DNA of 64,000 bases from Liopterus haemorrhoidalis (taxonomy: Eukaryota; Arthropoda; Insecta; Coleoptera; Dytiscidae), in contig OZ020612.1 in assembly GCA_963971575.1 (NCBI GenBank), forward strand, positions 68,073,869 through 68,137,868, written 5' to 3'. Below the pieces are notes generated by a model. It was not told the DNA's origin. It was given only the letters and a program-made list of their open reading frames with translations, and did no database searches. Made by a program: the position numbers and the translations under genes. Shown here piece by piece: positions 49,901-59,974 of the stretch (the first letter of the stretch is position 1; each line of letters begins with the position of its first letter).

Positions 49901-52900
49901 AAACCATTTTCCTGCACAATATTTACAAAAATCTTAAAATCCACAGAATTTTTTAAAATTTGAAATAATGGTGTACAGCAGTTTAGGCTATTAGCGCCCA
50001 AAGAACATACAAACTTACTTAGAGCTGTTAAAAATATTGAGACGTGAAAACATTCCAAAAATTCACAATACTTACAAAATATTTAAAATCCACAGAATTT
50101 TTGTAAATTTAAGAAAATGGTGTGTAGCATTTTCAGCTATTAGAGCCCAAGGAACACACATACTTAGAGCTATTAAAAATATTCAATCGAAAAAACATAA
50201 AATTTACCTGTACAATACTTACAAAAAATTTAAAATCCACAGAATTTTTTGAATTTTGAGAAAATGGTGTGCAGCATCTTTGGCTATTAGCTCCCAAGGG
50301 ATGTCGACTCAGTATAGGATGTCCCTTCTTAGCCCTTCAATAGACACTCAACTTGTTTCATCACTATTGCACTTTTTCAAATTTTACTTTTTATAAAACT
50401 GGTAATAATGTGTACACACAGCATTTATGGCTACTAGCGCTAAGGTAGTTATTAATTTAAGGGCATTTTATACAAAAAATGCACTGGTCAACATGTGTTG
50501 TTATGAAACGTTCTAATTTCATAAACGACTGTGAACGAGAAATATTTTGAAGGATTAGTGACGTAGTGTCGACTAAAATTATCTTATAAAGGATTAAGGA
50601 AAGAAATTAATCCTCTTAATTAGTTTCGCTAATGAGAAGTTTAATGTGGATTTTTTTGCGTAGTTCTGTATTGCGTAAACAATAAATGGTCCACGACAGT
50701 GCACAGCAATTTAAATATAAAAATTTAAAAATAATTTTTTAAATTTATAATAATTTTGTTAACCAGTATTAGCATTATAGGCTATTCTAAACGTTTACGC
50801 GGAAGTAAATTGCTTTTGCGTAGTTCTGTATTTTAACAATAAATGTATAAACAATAAATGGACCCCGACAGTGCACAGCATTTTTAAATACAGGGCTTCG
50901 AACCGTTATTTTTTTCGTTTCGGTTTTCATTCCGGTTCAATTAAAAAAATATATATCAGTTCGGTTCCGGTTTTCGTTCTGGCAAAAATAACGGTTTTTT
51001 TCGGTTTTCGGTTCAGTTCCGAGTGATAAATTTTTAAATGCTTTTATTTGTATTCGAAATTTATTTTCTACTATAATTTAGAAGAACATTTTATTCTTTA
51101 TTTTGTAATAATCATACCAAGGCCGTTGCCAGGGGGGGTTCTGGGCGTTCCCCCCTCACCTGAAATAATAGAATCGCAATTTATTTTTTACTTGTCAGAA
51201 AAATTACGATTTTTTTCTGCTCATCAGTTTAAAAAATAATCTTAAATAAAATGTAATTTATATTCACTCACATAACCATTATCTGAACCGAAATAAACAG
51301 ATATTTTTTTCGGTTCAGTTCCGGTTTTAGTTCCGATAAAAATAACGTTTTTTTTCGGTTTTCGGTTCAGTTCCGGTTCGAAGCCCTGGTCAAAACAGAA
51401 AATCGATTATATATGTACATAAGGTTATGTGTCTTACTACGCATAAAGTATTTTTTTCATTGAAAAATTAATATGGCATATGACATTGGTTTTCAACCAT
51501 TTTGCATCTGTGATACACTTTTGAAGGTCTAAAAATTTGTTGACACGTCACTCACTAGTTAAATATGAAAATGTTATTGTATATATATTGTTCACAGATC
51601 TGTTTTCTAAATTTCGTGGCACATCATACAAGTTCTCGTGTCACACCGTTTGGAAATCACTGGATTGAAGGTACTACAAAAATATAAATAAGTAAGTATA
51701 CTTAGAAATTCGCGTATTATATTTTTGTATAAAAAAATCAAGATAATACAGTCTGTTTCAAACCCTTAGGCGGAACTAAATGGGAATTTCGTTCTTTTAG
51801 GTTGTCACGACAAGGGACCTTGCTTGGGTTATTTCATTTTTCACGTTGCAATGTCAAAATTTAAAATTACAACAATGAAACCATGGAAACGAATGACCTA
51901 TGTCAAAATTAAATTATTTTTTTAATGTATTTTAATGACAAAAAAATTAATAAATGGGAAATTTGTATTAAGAATGACACAAAAAATCAAAATATAAAGA
52001 AAATGACAATTTAAAATGATATTAACCTTAACAAAAAATGTGTATTGTAAGTATGATTTACAAAGCTTAAACAAAACGGTCGAAAAGCACGATTTAAACG
52101 ATGAAAGTAACTAGATTGCAAAATTTAGTTCCGCTTAACCGTTTGGAACAGACTGTATATTGTAACTCGCCAAAAATTACTGCCAGCTAGACAATTATCA
52201 ACTGACAATAACTGAAGCGCGTCTAGTGAGATTTTGAGAAACTGACAGGTGGAGGATAGTCGAGTTTGTTTACTGTTGTTTTCATAGCGAGTTTTTAAAA
52301 AATGTCTTTAAAATTGCAAGAAAAAATTAAATTCAACGTGAATTGTTGTGTTTATCTTTGCAATGCAAAAGTAGATCGTGATAGAGACCTAAGTTTTCAT
52401 CGTGTTCCGAAACGTGGCAAAAAAGCCTTATTACCTTCAATTATATCCCTAAAGGTTACTTGGGCACTGAGAAAACGGTAAATTTCATTTAACGCATCCC
52501 TCATATTGAATAATAAATTAATTTCAATAAATATCACATGAAGATACCAGTGAACCTGTCAAAAATATCCTATCTGCGTCAGCCATTATGTACAACGCAG
52601 TGGCGCCTCTATCCGGTAGTGTCAGATGACAATTGTGAATTTATACGAAACTCAGGGTGTAAAATTTAGATTGCATTGAGGCAGCTTTTATATATTGTGT
52701 CTTAAAAATTATTCTAAGATTTAAATAAAAAGAAAATGTTTGTATAACAATGTAAATTGACAGTACAGTAAGTTCAGCCATTACGCGACCAATATATTTT
52801 TTCCAAAATTTCCAGTATAAGAGTGTCCGCATTTTGTCTGTCAATAACAGCTATTAGCAGTTTGTATGTACATTCAGGTGACTAGAATCGCGTATGATTA

Positions 52901-55900
52901 AATTTTTTAATAGCGTAGTAATGTAAACATTCCTTAATTTACTTCGTTTAACTTAAGCTCAACACAGGCGGATGATACCGACTCCCATGCGCAGAAACCA
53001 AATTTCGTCCATTTACGTTTCAAGGTATACCGTGTACTAAAATGAGTAAAAATATATTTGAAATACATGCTTTTCTGTGTTTGGTATCCACAACAATTGT
53101 TTAAAACTTTTATGTACGTCAATTTGATCAGCTGTTTTCTCGCACAGAATTGATGACGTAATTTATGATACCCTGTGTTGTACTTAAGTTGAAAGAAGTC
53201 TACATTATTCGCGCTAGAATAAAAACGGGTCCTCTGTGGCTGAACATCTTTAGCGCACGCGCAATAGCAGAACTTACTGTAGTTTATATATATATTTAAT
53301 GATTACAATAATTTCACAAATTCAGTGTGCACTGTACTATGTTCCTCGTATAAATTGCACAACATTGCTGTTAAATATTTTAATTTTAATGAAATGTTGA
53401 CACATTTAGTTTGTAAAGATTAATTATGACCAGAGATATATTTTTATAAAAATAAGTACAGTTTAGTGTGTTGGTATTTTGTTATGTCATTTATAGGGAT
53501 ATTACAAATGAATAAGCACAATGACGTGTGCAGCATGATTAATTGTTAATTTGAGTCAAACTTGCGCACGTGTACAAGTACGTAGTAAGACGCTAGTTAT
53601 TAATGGCAGTGTAGATAAAGTATATTAAGTGATTAGAAGTTTATTTCTATTAAAATGTATCTTAAATTTATTTCTCAATATCATTTAAATTAAGTAAAAC
53701 AATTGTTAAATATTATTATATAGATATTATAAAGCATTCATTACATACAACCTGTTTCTTTCGTTTAGGCGGAACTAGATTTTCAAATTTAGTAACTTTT
53801 ACCGATTAATTGAGGCTTTTGATAATTTTGTTCAGCAAAAGCCTACTTCAAACTATAAAAGAAGAGGTCATGTCAAATAAAAGTTCCAATTAGTAAGATA
53901 AAATTTTGTTTGTTAATCTACGTGTCAATAGATTTCATTTGATACCCCACTCATATTTTTATATAATATACCAGTGGTTCTTAAACTTTTTTAGATGACG
54001 GCACTCTAATGCAAATATGAAAAATACAAGGTGCCCTACTCTCATTTCTCTGTATGGTAGCCGTATTAATTCTACGGAGTTCGCCGTAGAATAAAAATAA
54101 TGTAAAACAGGTTTAATTCATTTGAAAAGAAAAACGTTGCGGTTCTAGAGGTCAAAATAGGATATGAAAATAGTTTGTATCTTGAAAAGTTCGTATATCG
54201 AGAGATTTGTAAGTCGAGTGGTACTTATTAGCGAATTTATTTAGCCATAACTAGTATTCGGTTAAAATGTTAAAATAATTAAATTGCAGCAATCTAAATC
54301 AAAAGAATATGTTTGTAATAAGATAGCGTACACCTAAACTCCCCTCTTCGGTACGCCAGTGCATATTCTAAAAAAGGGCGCAGTTTGGTGGTTTGCCTCG
54401 GGCTCCAAAAGAGCTAGCGCCGGCTCTGGATAAGTTAGTAGTATTTTTTTACGTAGGTGATGATGGTAAAACACCGAATCAATAGAGCATCATATTTCCG
54501 AGTTATTCACAAAAACAATATATTATTTACTGTATTGATTTTAATGTGTTTTTTGCTAATATGAGCAGGATAAATTACTACAAGAATTATTGTGAATACC
54601 TAATAAATAATTTATGGTACATAATTTTTTGTTACAACTGATTATGAGCAGTTTTGCTAAGCTATATTAGCGATAAATCAGTGGTTTTCAACCTTTTTTA
54701 GTTGATACATCCTAATATAAAATATGAGTTAGTTTAGGGTGACCATTTTCTTAAGAAGGCAATGCGGGACGGAGCAAAAAAAGGTCGTCACTTCCCAAAT
54801 ATAAGTGAAGAGCAAAGAAAAAGGTCCTCACCTCCCAAATCCAAGTGAAGAGCAAAAAAAAGGTCCTCACCTCCCAAATCTAAGTGAAGAGCAAAACAAA
54901 AGGTCCCCATTTCCCCAAATACAAGTTACAATGCGGGACAAAATGTTAGAATGCGGAACTTTTGCGGGACGCATCGTAATGCGGGACGAATGGTCACCCT
55001 AAGTTAGTTAAAATTGTTGGCGCACAGCAACAAAGGCTGTTTGCGCCTAATATAAAATATGAAAAATTCAAGGTAACTTTATATAATTTAAATTATTTTT
55101 TTGGTAAACTTACTATAATTTTTGTCAAATCCGAATGTTTATTGAACTAGGGATAATAATCCATCAAATATTTGATGAATAAAGGAGTAATAGTTCATGC
55201 TGAACGGTTTATGAGTGGGAGATATACTCCACGAAGTTCGCGGTACTCTGGTTGAAAACCACTGAGCTAAGTACTAGTTTATTAACTCGTTTTGGACTGG
55301 CTTATGGACTGTGGATAAGCAAGAGTATGAAAATGTATACAATAAATTTATTAATGTTATCAATTCTGTTTTTCGAAATTTTATATGTGTGTTTTAAAAG
55401 TATTAATGTATTATTAACATAAATTTTTATGGTAGCTATGTATATTTTATGTTGTGTGTAACATTTTTTTTATTTAGAGCAATATTTGAATTCTTCCAGA
55501 AACTTTGTTTCATGCAATAATTTTGATATTTTGTATGTTTTTGAGAAATTTGTTTATATGCTTATTAAATATCTCATAGCAATTATTATGTAATTAAGCT
55601 ATAATTTAATTACTGAATTATATTGGAAGTATGTTTATTGCTAACATGTTTCTTTGAACTGTATCACCTTGTTTTATATGCATATTTGTTGGTTAAATAA
55701 AACACACACATATATTTAATGTACCTATAATGTAATAATTAGTTTCATTACTGATTGTTTTGCAAAAAATGTTTTATTTAAGAAATATGCACTTATTCAA
55801 AAATTAACTAATTTGCATTATTTTTTAAAAGTATTTCTTAAATTAAACTTTTTTCAACAATAGTGTGAATATATTTTTGATATTATTAGTTTGATATAGT

Positions 55901-56095
55901 TATCAGCTTAATATTCCTATTATTTTTATTTTTTAATATTATGTTTATATTTACCTGGAATTTATATAAATAAAATTTGAACCTATATCTTTTTTTTTTA
56001 GTTGTTATGTTTTTCGTTCTCAAACTACGTTTCTACACATTTACATGAACAAGAATTGGGGCACGAAAAAGGATTTTTTAAATACTTTCATATAA
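40943..56095 (+). CDS. Zinc-ribbon + ISXO2/IS1595-like (Merlin-type) transposase-derived protein, 6 exons
   Basis: Exons 40943-41043, 42071-42402, 43794-44011, 46588-46825, 47855-48029 and 56002-56095 join in one frame (385 aa). Seen: a zinc ribbon (C71, C80, C99-x2-C102) followed by SIREDSFF at 107-114; IGGDNVVVLFD with D185; a Pro-Gly turn then LVSD with D257; H276; QILDTIW with D297 and W300; and LYNQLWRRRF near the end. This is the order of the DDE_Tnp_IS1595 domain shared by bacterial IS1595/IS1016 and eukaryotic Merlin elements. The first two aspartates are kept, but the residue after D185 is not the usual E, and the third acidic position is D where E is typical, so catalysis may be altered. 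It is single copy here, with five introns full of younger transposons and no flanking inverted repeats, which suggests a domesticated gene. Its function is unknown. Exons 1-5 are firm; exon 6 is less so. Confidence 0.8.
41809..41935. repeat. Three units of the shared ~39-bp minisatellite
   Basis: GTGAGGACCTTTTTTTTTTG / CTCATCACTT units in intron 1 of the ISXO2-like gene. A MITE-like left end (TAGGCTGACCAGACGT) lies just upstream at 41693. Confidence 0.6.
42873..43480. mobile_element. hAT element in intron 2 of the ISXO2-like gene
   Basis: Ends CAGCGTTTCCCAAACT / ATTTGGGAAACCCTG, with a perfect 8-bp target duplication GTGTAGTA (42865-42872 and 43481-43488). The subterminal GACCCGGTACTGGGTCGCGA is a further small palindrome. 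Length 608 bp, non-coding. Confidence 0.85.
45283..45686. mobile_element. mariner-like MITE 'M2', copy 1
   Basis: Ends CAGTCTGTTCCAAACGGTTA and its complement, TA flanks, about 404 bp. Lies in intron 3 of the ISXO2-like gene. It is the mirror partner of the next copy. Confidence 0.82.
45699..46104. mobile_element. mariner-like MITE 'M2', copy 2 (inverted)
   Basis: Same family in opposite orientation, separated from copy 1 by 12 bases. TA flanks at both ends. Together the pair forms an ~820-bp near-palindrome. Confidence 0.82.
47248..47666. mobile_element. mariner-like MITE 'M2', copy 3
   Basis: CAGTCAGTTCCAAACGGTAA...CCGTTTGGAACAGACCT, about 419 bp, in intron 4 of the ISXO2-like gene. Ends are slightly decayed, and a short extra segment is present near 47600. 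Confidence 0.78.
48978..49550 (-). mobile_element. Internally deleted Tc1/mariner element
   Basis: Inverted ends of about 31 bp (CAGTACCTAGACAAAATATT at the left) flanked by TA on both sides. Length 573 bp. Removing it with one TA rejoins the array unit exactly as seen at about 50000, so the insertion is recent relative to the array. Confidence 0.88.
49126..49383 (-). pseudogene. Tc1-like transposase C-terminal fragment
   Basis: The frame reads WPGNSPDINPIENVWNLLKR near the start: the classic Tc1 DDE end, with Asp and Glu of the DINPIEN block present. The N-terminal helix-turn-helix and the first catalytic residues are gone. Confidence 0.85.
51485..51665. mobile_element. hAT MITE
   Basis: ATTGGTTTTCAACCATTTTG at the left and GTTTGGAAATCACTGG at the right are imperfect inverted hAT-type ends, about 180 bp, in intron 5 of the ISXO2-like gene. 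Confidence 0.5.
51749..52155. mobile_element. mariner-like MITE 'M2', copy 4
   Basis: CAGTCTGTTTCAAACCCTTA...CCGTTTGGAACAGACTG with TA flanks, in intron 5 of the ISXO2-like gene, just 5' of the THAP exon. Confidence 0.8.
52302..52477 (+). CDS. THAP-domain first exon (partial)
   Basis: The ATG opens 58 codons then CG|GTAAAT (phase 2). Seen: C15/C16...C20, SFHRVP at 32-37 and a Trp at 54 followed by ALRKR: the first half of a C2CH THAP zinc finger (C-x4-C ... SFHxFP ... W). The distal C-x2-H half would be in a later exon, which I could not find. It lies on the same strand inside the 8-kb last intron of the ISXO2-like gene. It may be the start of a nested host gene or the 5' end of a P-element-like transposon. 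Confidence 0.5.
52480..54670. other. Intron 5 of the ISXO2-like gene, unassigned part
   Basis: Contains eroded pieces only: an M2-like remnant (TTTAGGCGGAACTAGATTTT, 53764) and a hAT left end (CCAGTGGTTCTTAAAC, 53971). The second half of the THAP finger was looked for here and not found. Confidence 0.4.
54679..55264. mobile_element. hAT element with CAGTGGTTTTCAACC ends
   Basis: Perfect 15-bp inverted ends CAGTGGTTTTCAACC / GGTTGAAAACCACTG. It hosts M1 copy 4. No convincing target duplication remains and it has no coding capacity. Confidence 0.7.
54735..55001. mobile_element. hAT-type MITE 'M1', copy 4 (inverted)
   Basis: TAGGGTGACC...GGTCACCCTA with a perfect 8-bp duplication AGTTAGTT (54727-54734 and 55002-55009). 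It is nested inside another hAT element (54679-55264) in the last intron of the ISXO2-like gene. Confidence 0.88.
56002..56095 (+). CDS. Probable last exon of the ISXO2-like gene
   Basis: A long T-tract ending in AG at 56000-56001 is followed by 30 open codons and TAA. With the GTAAGT donor at 48030 it restores frame (TT|T, Phe). The peptide carries FCYVFRSQTTFLHIYMNKNW. The intron would be about 8 kb. The alternative is that the donor is not used: the unspliced reading frame gives TTG-TAA at 48028-48033 and ends the protein there, with an AATAAA near 48321. Confidence 0.5.
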
Positions 56096-58030
56096 ATATT
56101 AATTTTCTGGAAATATTACGCACAATATTATTGTATTCATCGTTTTAGTAACAAGCGTTTTTTCTTCAATACGTGCTATTGAGAAGTGACATTACCGTTG
56201 GCGGCGCTGTACTTCCAGGCAATATGGCTGTCGTGTCTAGTATTCAGCTGTCGATATGCTAACAACGACCAGGTTAATTTAAGCACAGTACATTTTTATA
56301 TTATGAAATTGTATCTATCGACATTCTAACAAAAAATCAACACTAGAACATATGTAATAATTTCAAACAGTACTGCAGTCGCGTAGTAAAATATTTGACC
56401 ACCAGACTGCGTATCCGAGCGTGTCAGTTCTCAATACGCTATATGACCAGTTGAACAATAGACCATATTAGCAACTACGTCACAAAATGGGATTCAGTTC
56501 TTACCGTCTCGCGATTGGATTCCTTTTATTTGAATATAGCATGTTGTTTTTTTGTTAAATTGTATTTTGGAAATATATATTAAGTTTTCAAAGTAAGAGA
56601 ATGCTTCACATCAAAACTACAAGTCAATATTTATTTATTAAAATTCTTATTTTATACATTATAATTTAATATGCCATTTTTGCAGAACAATATTATTTTG
56701 CAGGTTAATTTTGAAAATTGTACGTTAATAATCGTAATGGCAAGTAACATAGAAATAAGTGTGTATGTCATATCTAAATAGTTTGAAGAAATAATATGTT
56801 GTTTTTATTTTATCCATTATTGTTTTTCATTTTCATTTGTCAAAAAACGAAAAAAATTTGCAATTAAGAATGTAGCTGTAATGGTTACAATTCAGGGCAA
56901 AATATTACACCATTATGTATTCTAAAACAAAATATTAATGATTACTTAGTGTTACTTAAATAAATACTGAAGATATTTCGATTTTCATATTATTTGAAAA
57001 CGTAACCTATAAATATATCTATAAAAGTATCTGGACTGTATATATTAGTATATACTTATCAAAAGTACATATTTTTTGCTCCAAAATTGAAGATATTCAT
57101 AAAATTAAGGTAACAAAATTAATGTCACATGTATTTTAAACCAGTCAAAAATTATTATTTTCTCGATATTAACATTTAATAGTCTACATTAAATATAATG
57201 TACATTACCTATATTTTTTTTCAGATTTTTAGTTTAACCCCTTTGGTTAAAAGGGTGCGGAACAAGAAATTTTTTAGCACATTTTTTGCTAAAATTGTGT
57301 TAAAAAAAACGAATTTAAAAAACTACTTTTCGTTCCTTAATCTACGTCCTAAGACCTTTCTTTTGATACCAGACAATATATTTTTTTTAAATATTTTTTT
57401 TTATCTACGACAAAAAATTATATTTTCGAAAAACTTATCTGATCAAAAATTCCTGTTGAACTACTGTTTTTGATACTAGCATGTATCAAATATTGACCGT
57501 TCCTTTTCAATCATCCCGTATATTCGTTATATCTAACCATATGTACAATTTGCATGAGTGTGTAATAGCCTTTATTTGCATATTTTAATTCAAAATACTG
57601 TTTTTTTTATTTATTTATTTCCAGCATAATAACCATAATGTAAAATTTCATACAAACATTTTTATTGGTTGTTATATGGGAATATGTTATTATAGTAGCT
57701 TCGCTTAATAGCGGTATAATTTAGTAAGTATAATTTATGAATCAAGTTTTTATATTTACTAGCTTTAGGCATCGCATAATTTTTTCTAGCGATTTTTTTG
57801 ATTTAGGTCATCAGGCAAACTTGTTATATTTTATTTATTTTAATTCTGTTAAGATCATTAAGTCAGATTGTAACTGTATTTTTACAAATTAAGCAATAAA
57901 AAGTGACAATTGTACCGTTTAATTTTTTACAGTGTTGGCTCTCTTATTTCCTAAAATAGTTATTCAAATTTAGCAATTTTATTAGGTCTAGTCAAATACC
58001 GTGTTAATTGATTTAAATTCCGCAGTTACT
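56096..58030. other. Downstream of the ISXO2-like gene, no gene seen
   Basis: 56150-56500 is GC-richer with ATGGCTGTCG-type start contexts but no sustained frame. 57190-57480 is a minus-oriented, diverged family B piece similar to 1990-2260. The remainder is AT-rich. Confidence 0.4.
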
Positions 58031-58090
58031 TGCACAAATGGGGGGGGGACGGGTGCATAGTAACTGGGCCTCGTATCTATGGGTAACCTG

Positions 58091-58248
58091 ACAACTGGGG
58101 CCGTAAGACAATTCGGGCCGTTCACAATTGGGGCTTTTCACAACTGGGGCGATGGACAATTCGGGCCGTACACAATTGGGGCTTTGCACAACTGGGGCGA
58201 TGGACAATTCGGGCCGTTCACAATTGGGGCTTTTGACAACTGGGGCCA
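58091..58248. repeat. 16-bp minisatellite with 48-bp higher-order unit
   Basis: Nine consecutive exact-length 16-mers from 58108 (ACAATTCGGGCCGTTC, ACAATTGGGGCTTTTC, ACAACTGGGGCGATGG, then repeated), preceded by one 17-mer. The three types cycle, giving a 48-bp unit three times. Open frames on both strands here are by-products. Confidence 0.9.
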
Positions 58249-58259
58249 TAACTATAAGA

Positions 58260-59829
58260 GCTAGAGTTTTCTTTTGTTTCAAATATAAAATAATTATTTT
58301 ACAAGTTGGCATAAATTAAATTGCGTGTTCTTTTGAAAAAAAAAATATATATTTTAATGGTAAGTACATTTTATTTTTTTATGGCCTACCGGTTCGCGCG
58401 AACCGTTTCATAAAATTATTGAAACCTTAGGGAACCGGTTGTTAGAATTATTGAAAATAAATGAATTACTCTGACTTCAGTTTTGAATCGTGCGCCGTGC
58501 CCTGCAGTGTTGCAAATGTAATATTTATTTTATAGCTTATTAATAATACGCTCTTAATTTTTTTTCCTTATATATAATAAATGGAAGTAAGTGATTTGTT
58601 TTCACTCTTAAAAATACAGAATAGGTTCCTAGATATCACATGACTTTATAGAACCGCCAATAAAAATTTACGATGCCATCACTGCTTACAAGGCCCTGGT
58701 TATTTGTTTAATTAATTTGTAATTACTACTTACCCAATCAGGCGAGACGCGGGGGGGGGGCACTCACAGGTTTAAGGTCCAATCGTCAAATTAAACTAGG
58801 CTGTTTAGAAATTTTAATTTTGGTAATCATAAAAAAATTAACATTAAAACTTTTTATAAAACAACCTGTTTTATGTTACTTGTGAAATTCTTTGAACAGG
58901 TATTGTTTGATAGCAACAAACGGTATTTTTACAACTATGTAGAGTGTAGTTTAAGAACTGCAGTGAATTAAAAATAAAATTTATTGTAAAGATACAGAAC
59001 CGGCCTTGTCCATAAAGGGGACCGGGTGAAAATAATTCTCAATAATAAAACCTAAATTTTGTTCACCAAAAATTCGCTTCTAAACACGGGGCAGAAATGC
59101 AAAAAATCACTTGAAGATTGTGGGCCAGAAGTTTAGAAAATAATGGAAAGCCAATTCAACATTTATTATTAAAATTTAAAAAGCTTGAAATAAATTTTAT
59201 TCAAATTAACTTTAACTATTTCTCTTGTTTCTTTATGTTTGTTTAATTTTGAACTTATTTTCGTTTTGCTTTTTAAAACGAAATATATTATGTTTTCGTT
59301 TATAAAGTAGTAGCTGGGGTACCCGTTCTTCGCTACGGCATTTAACTACTTTAAATCCAAAAAAGTAGAACATAACGCTCACAACGTTAAAGTTAAATAT
59401 ATAAAACGATAATATAATTTGCAATTAACTATTAGGTGATGGGAAATAAAAAAATCTCCAGCAGTGCCATCTGTTGGAAAGTTCCGCACCAAATAGTATG
59501 CGTACACTTTACACTGTGATAACTTCGTTATTATCAATCTTTGATGTATATAAATTTTACAAAATATGATTTTAATTACATTAAGCTTTTTAAATTTTAA
59601 TAATAAATGTTGAAATGGTGTGCCATAGAAAATTATTTGAAAAACGGAAGACATATTATTTTCTTTTTTTTTCGGGGCCCTTACGATGTTTAATACGGAA
59701 GTTAAGATTTATTTGCTTTTTTTTTTCACTGTAATTGGCATTAAACATAAATTGAAACGGTACTTTAAAATAGTAATCAAATAATAAACTTATTTCCTGC
59801 ATGCGATCTTTTCATGTATTTTTTGTATG
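58260..59829. other. No gene seen
   Basis: AT-rich, with a short palindromic GGTTCGCGCGAACC at about 58390 and a G-run at 58750. No recognised element. Confidence 0.4.
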
Positions 59830-59974
59830 ATATTCATGAAACATTAAACAGCGTAAAAAAATGTTTTGATGGAAATTCTTCCGCCATTTTAAAATGTAAG
59901 GGTTTAAAATGAAACGAAAGTAATAATTAGGTACTCAAAGGTACAGAGTTTAACCAAAACGCAAAAGACGTCTG

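Larger units (their letters stand above)
48954..50440. repeat. ~150-bp tandem array (about 6.5 units)
   Basis: Units begin with GCTATTAGCNCCCAAAGAAC at 48954, 49683, 49834, 49987, 50136, 50283 and a degenerate start at 50430. Spacing is 147-153 bp once the 575-bp Tc1 insertion is removed from unit 1. Confidence 0.85.
48729..51388. mobile_element. Composite hAT element with internal tandem array and nested Tc1
   Basis: Ends CAGGGCTTCGAACCG / CGGTTCGAAGCCCTG, flanked by GCCAAAAC and GTCAAAAC (7 of 8 identical). About 200 bp of the left end is repeated inside at 50891. The interior is an array of ~150-bp units interrupted by a Tc1-like element. CGGTTTTCGGTTCAGTTCCG-type motifs fill the subterminal parts. 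Confidence 0.7.

Noticed and set aside
58013..58312. Opposing 60-99-codon ORFs with repeated VVKSPNCERPEL or FGPFTIGAFHNWG
   Set aside because: They are the 48-bp minisatellite translated in frame; open frames on both strands come from the repeat, not from a gene.
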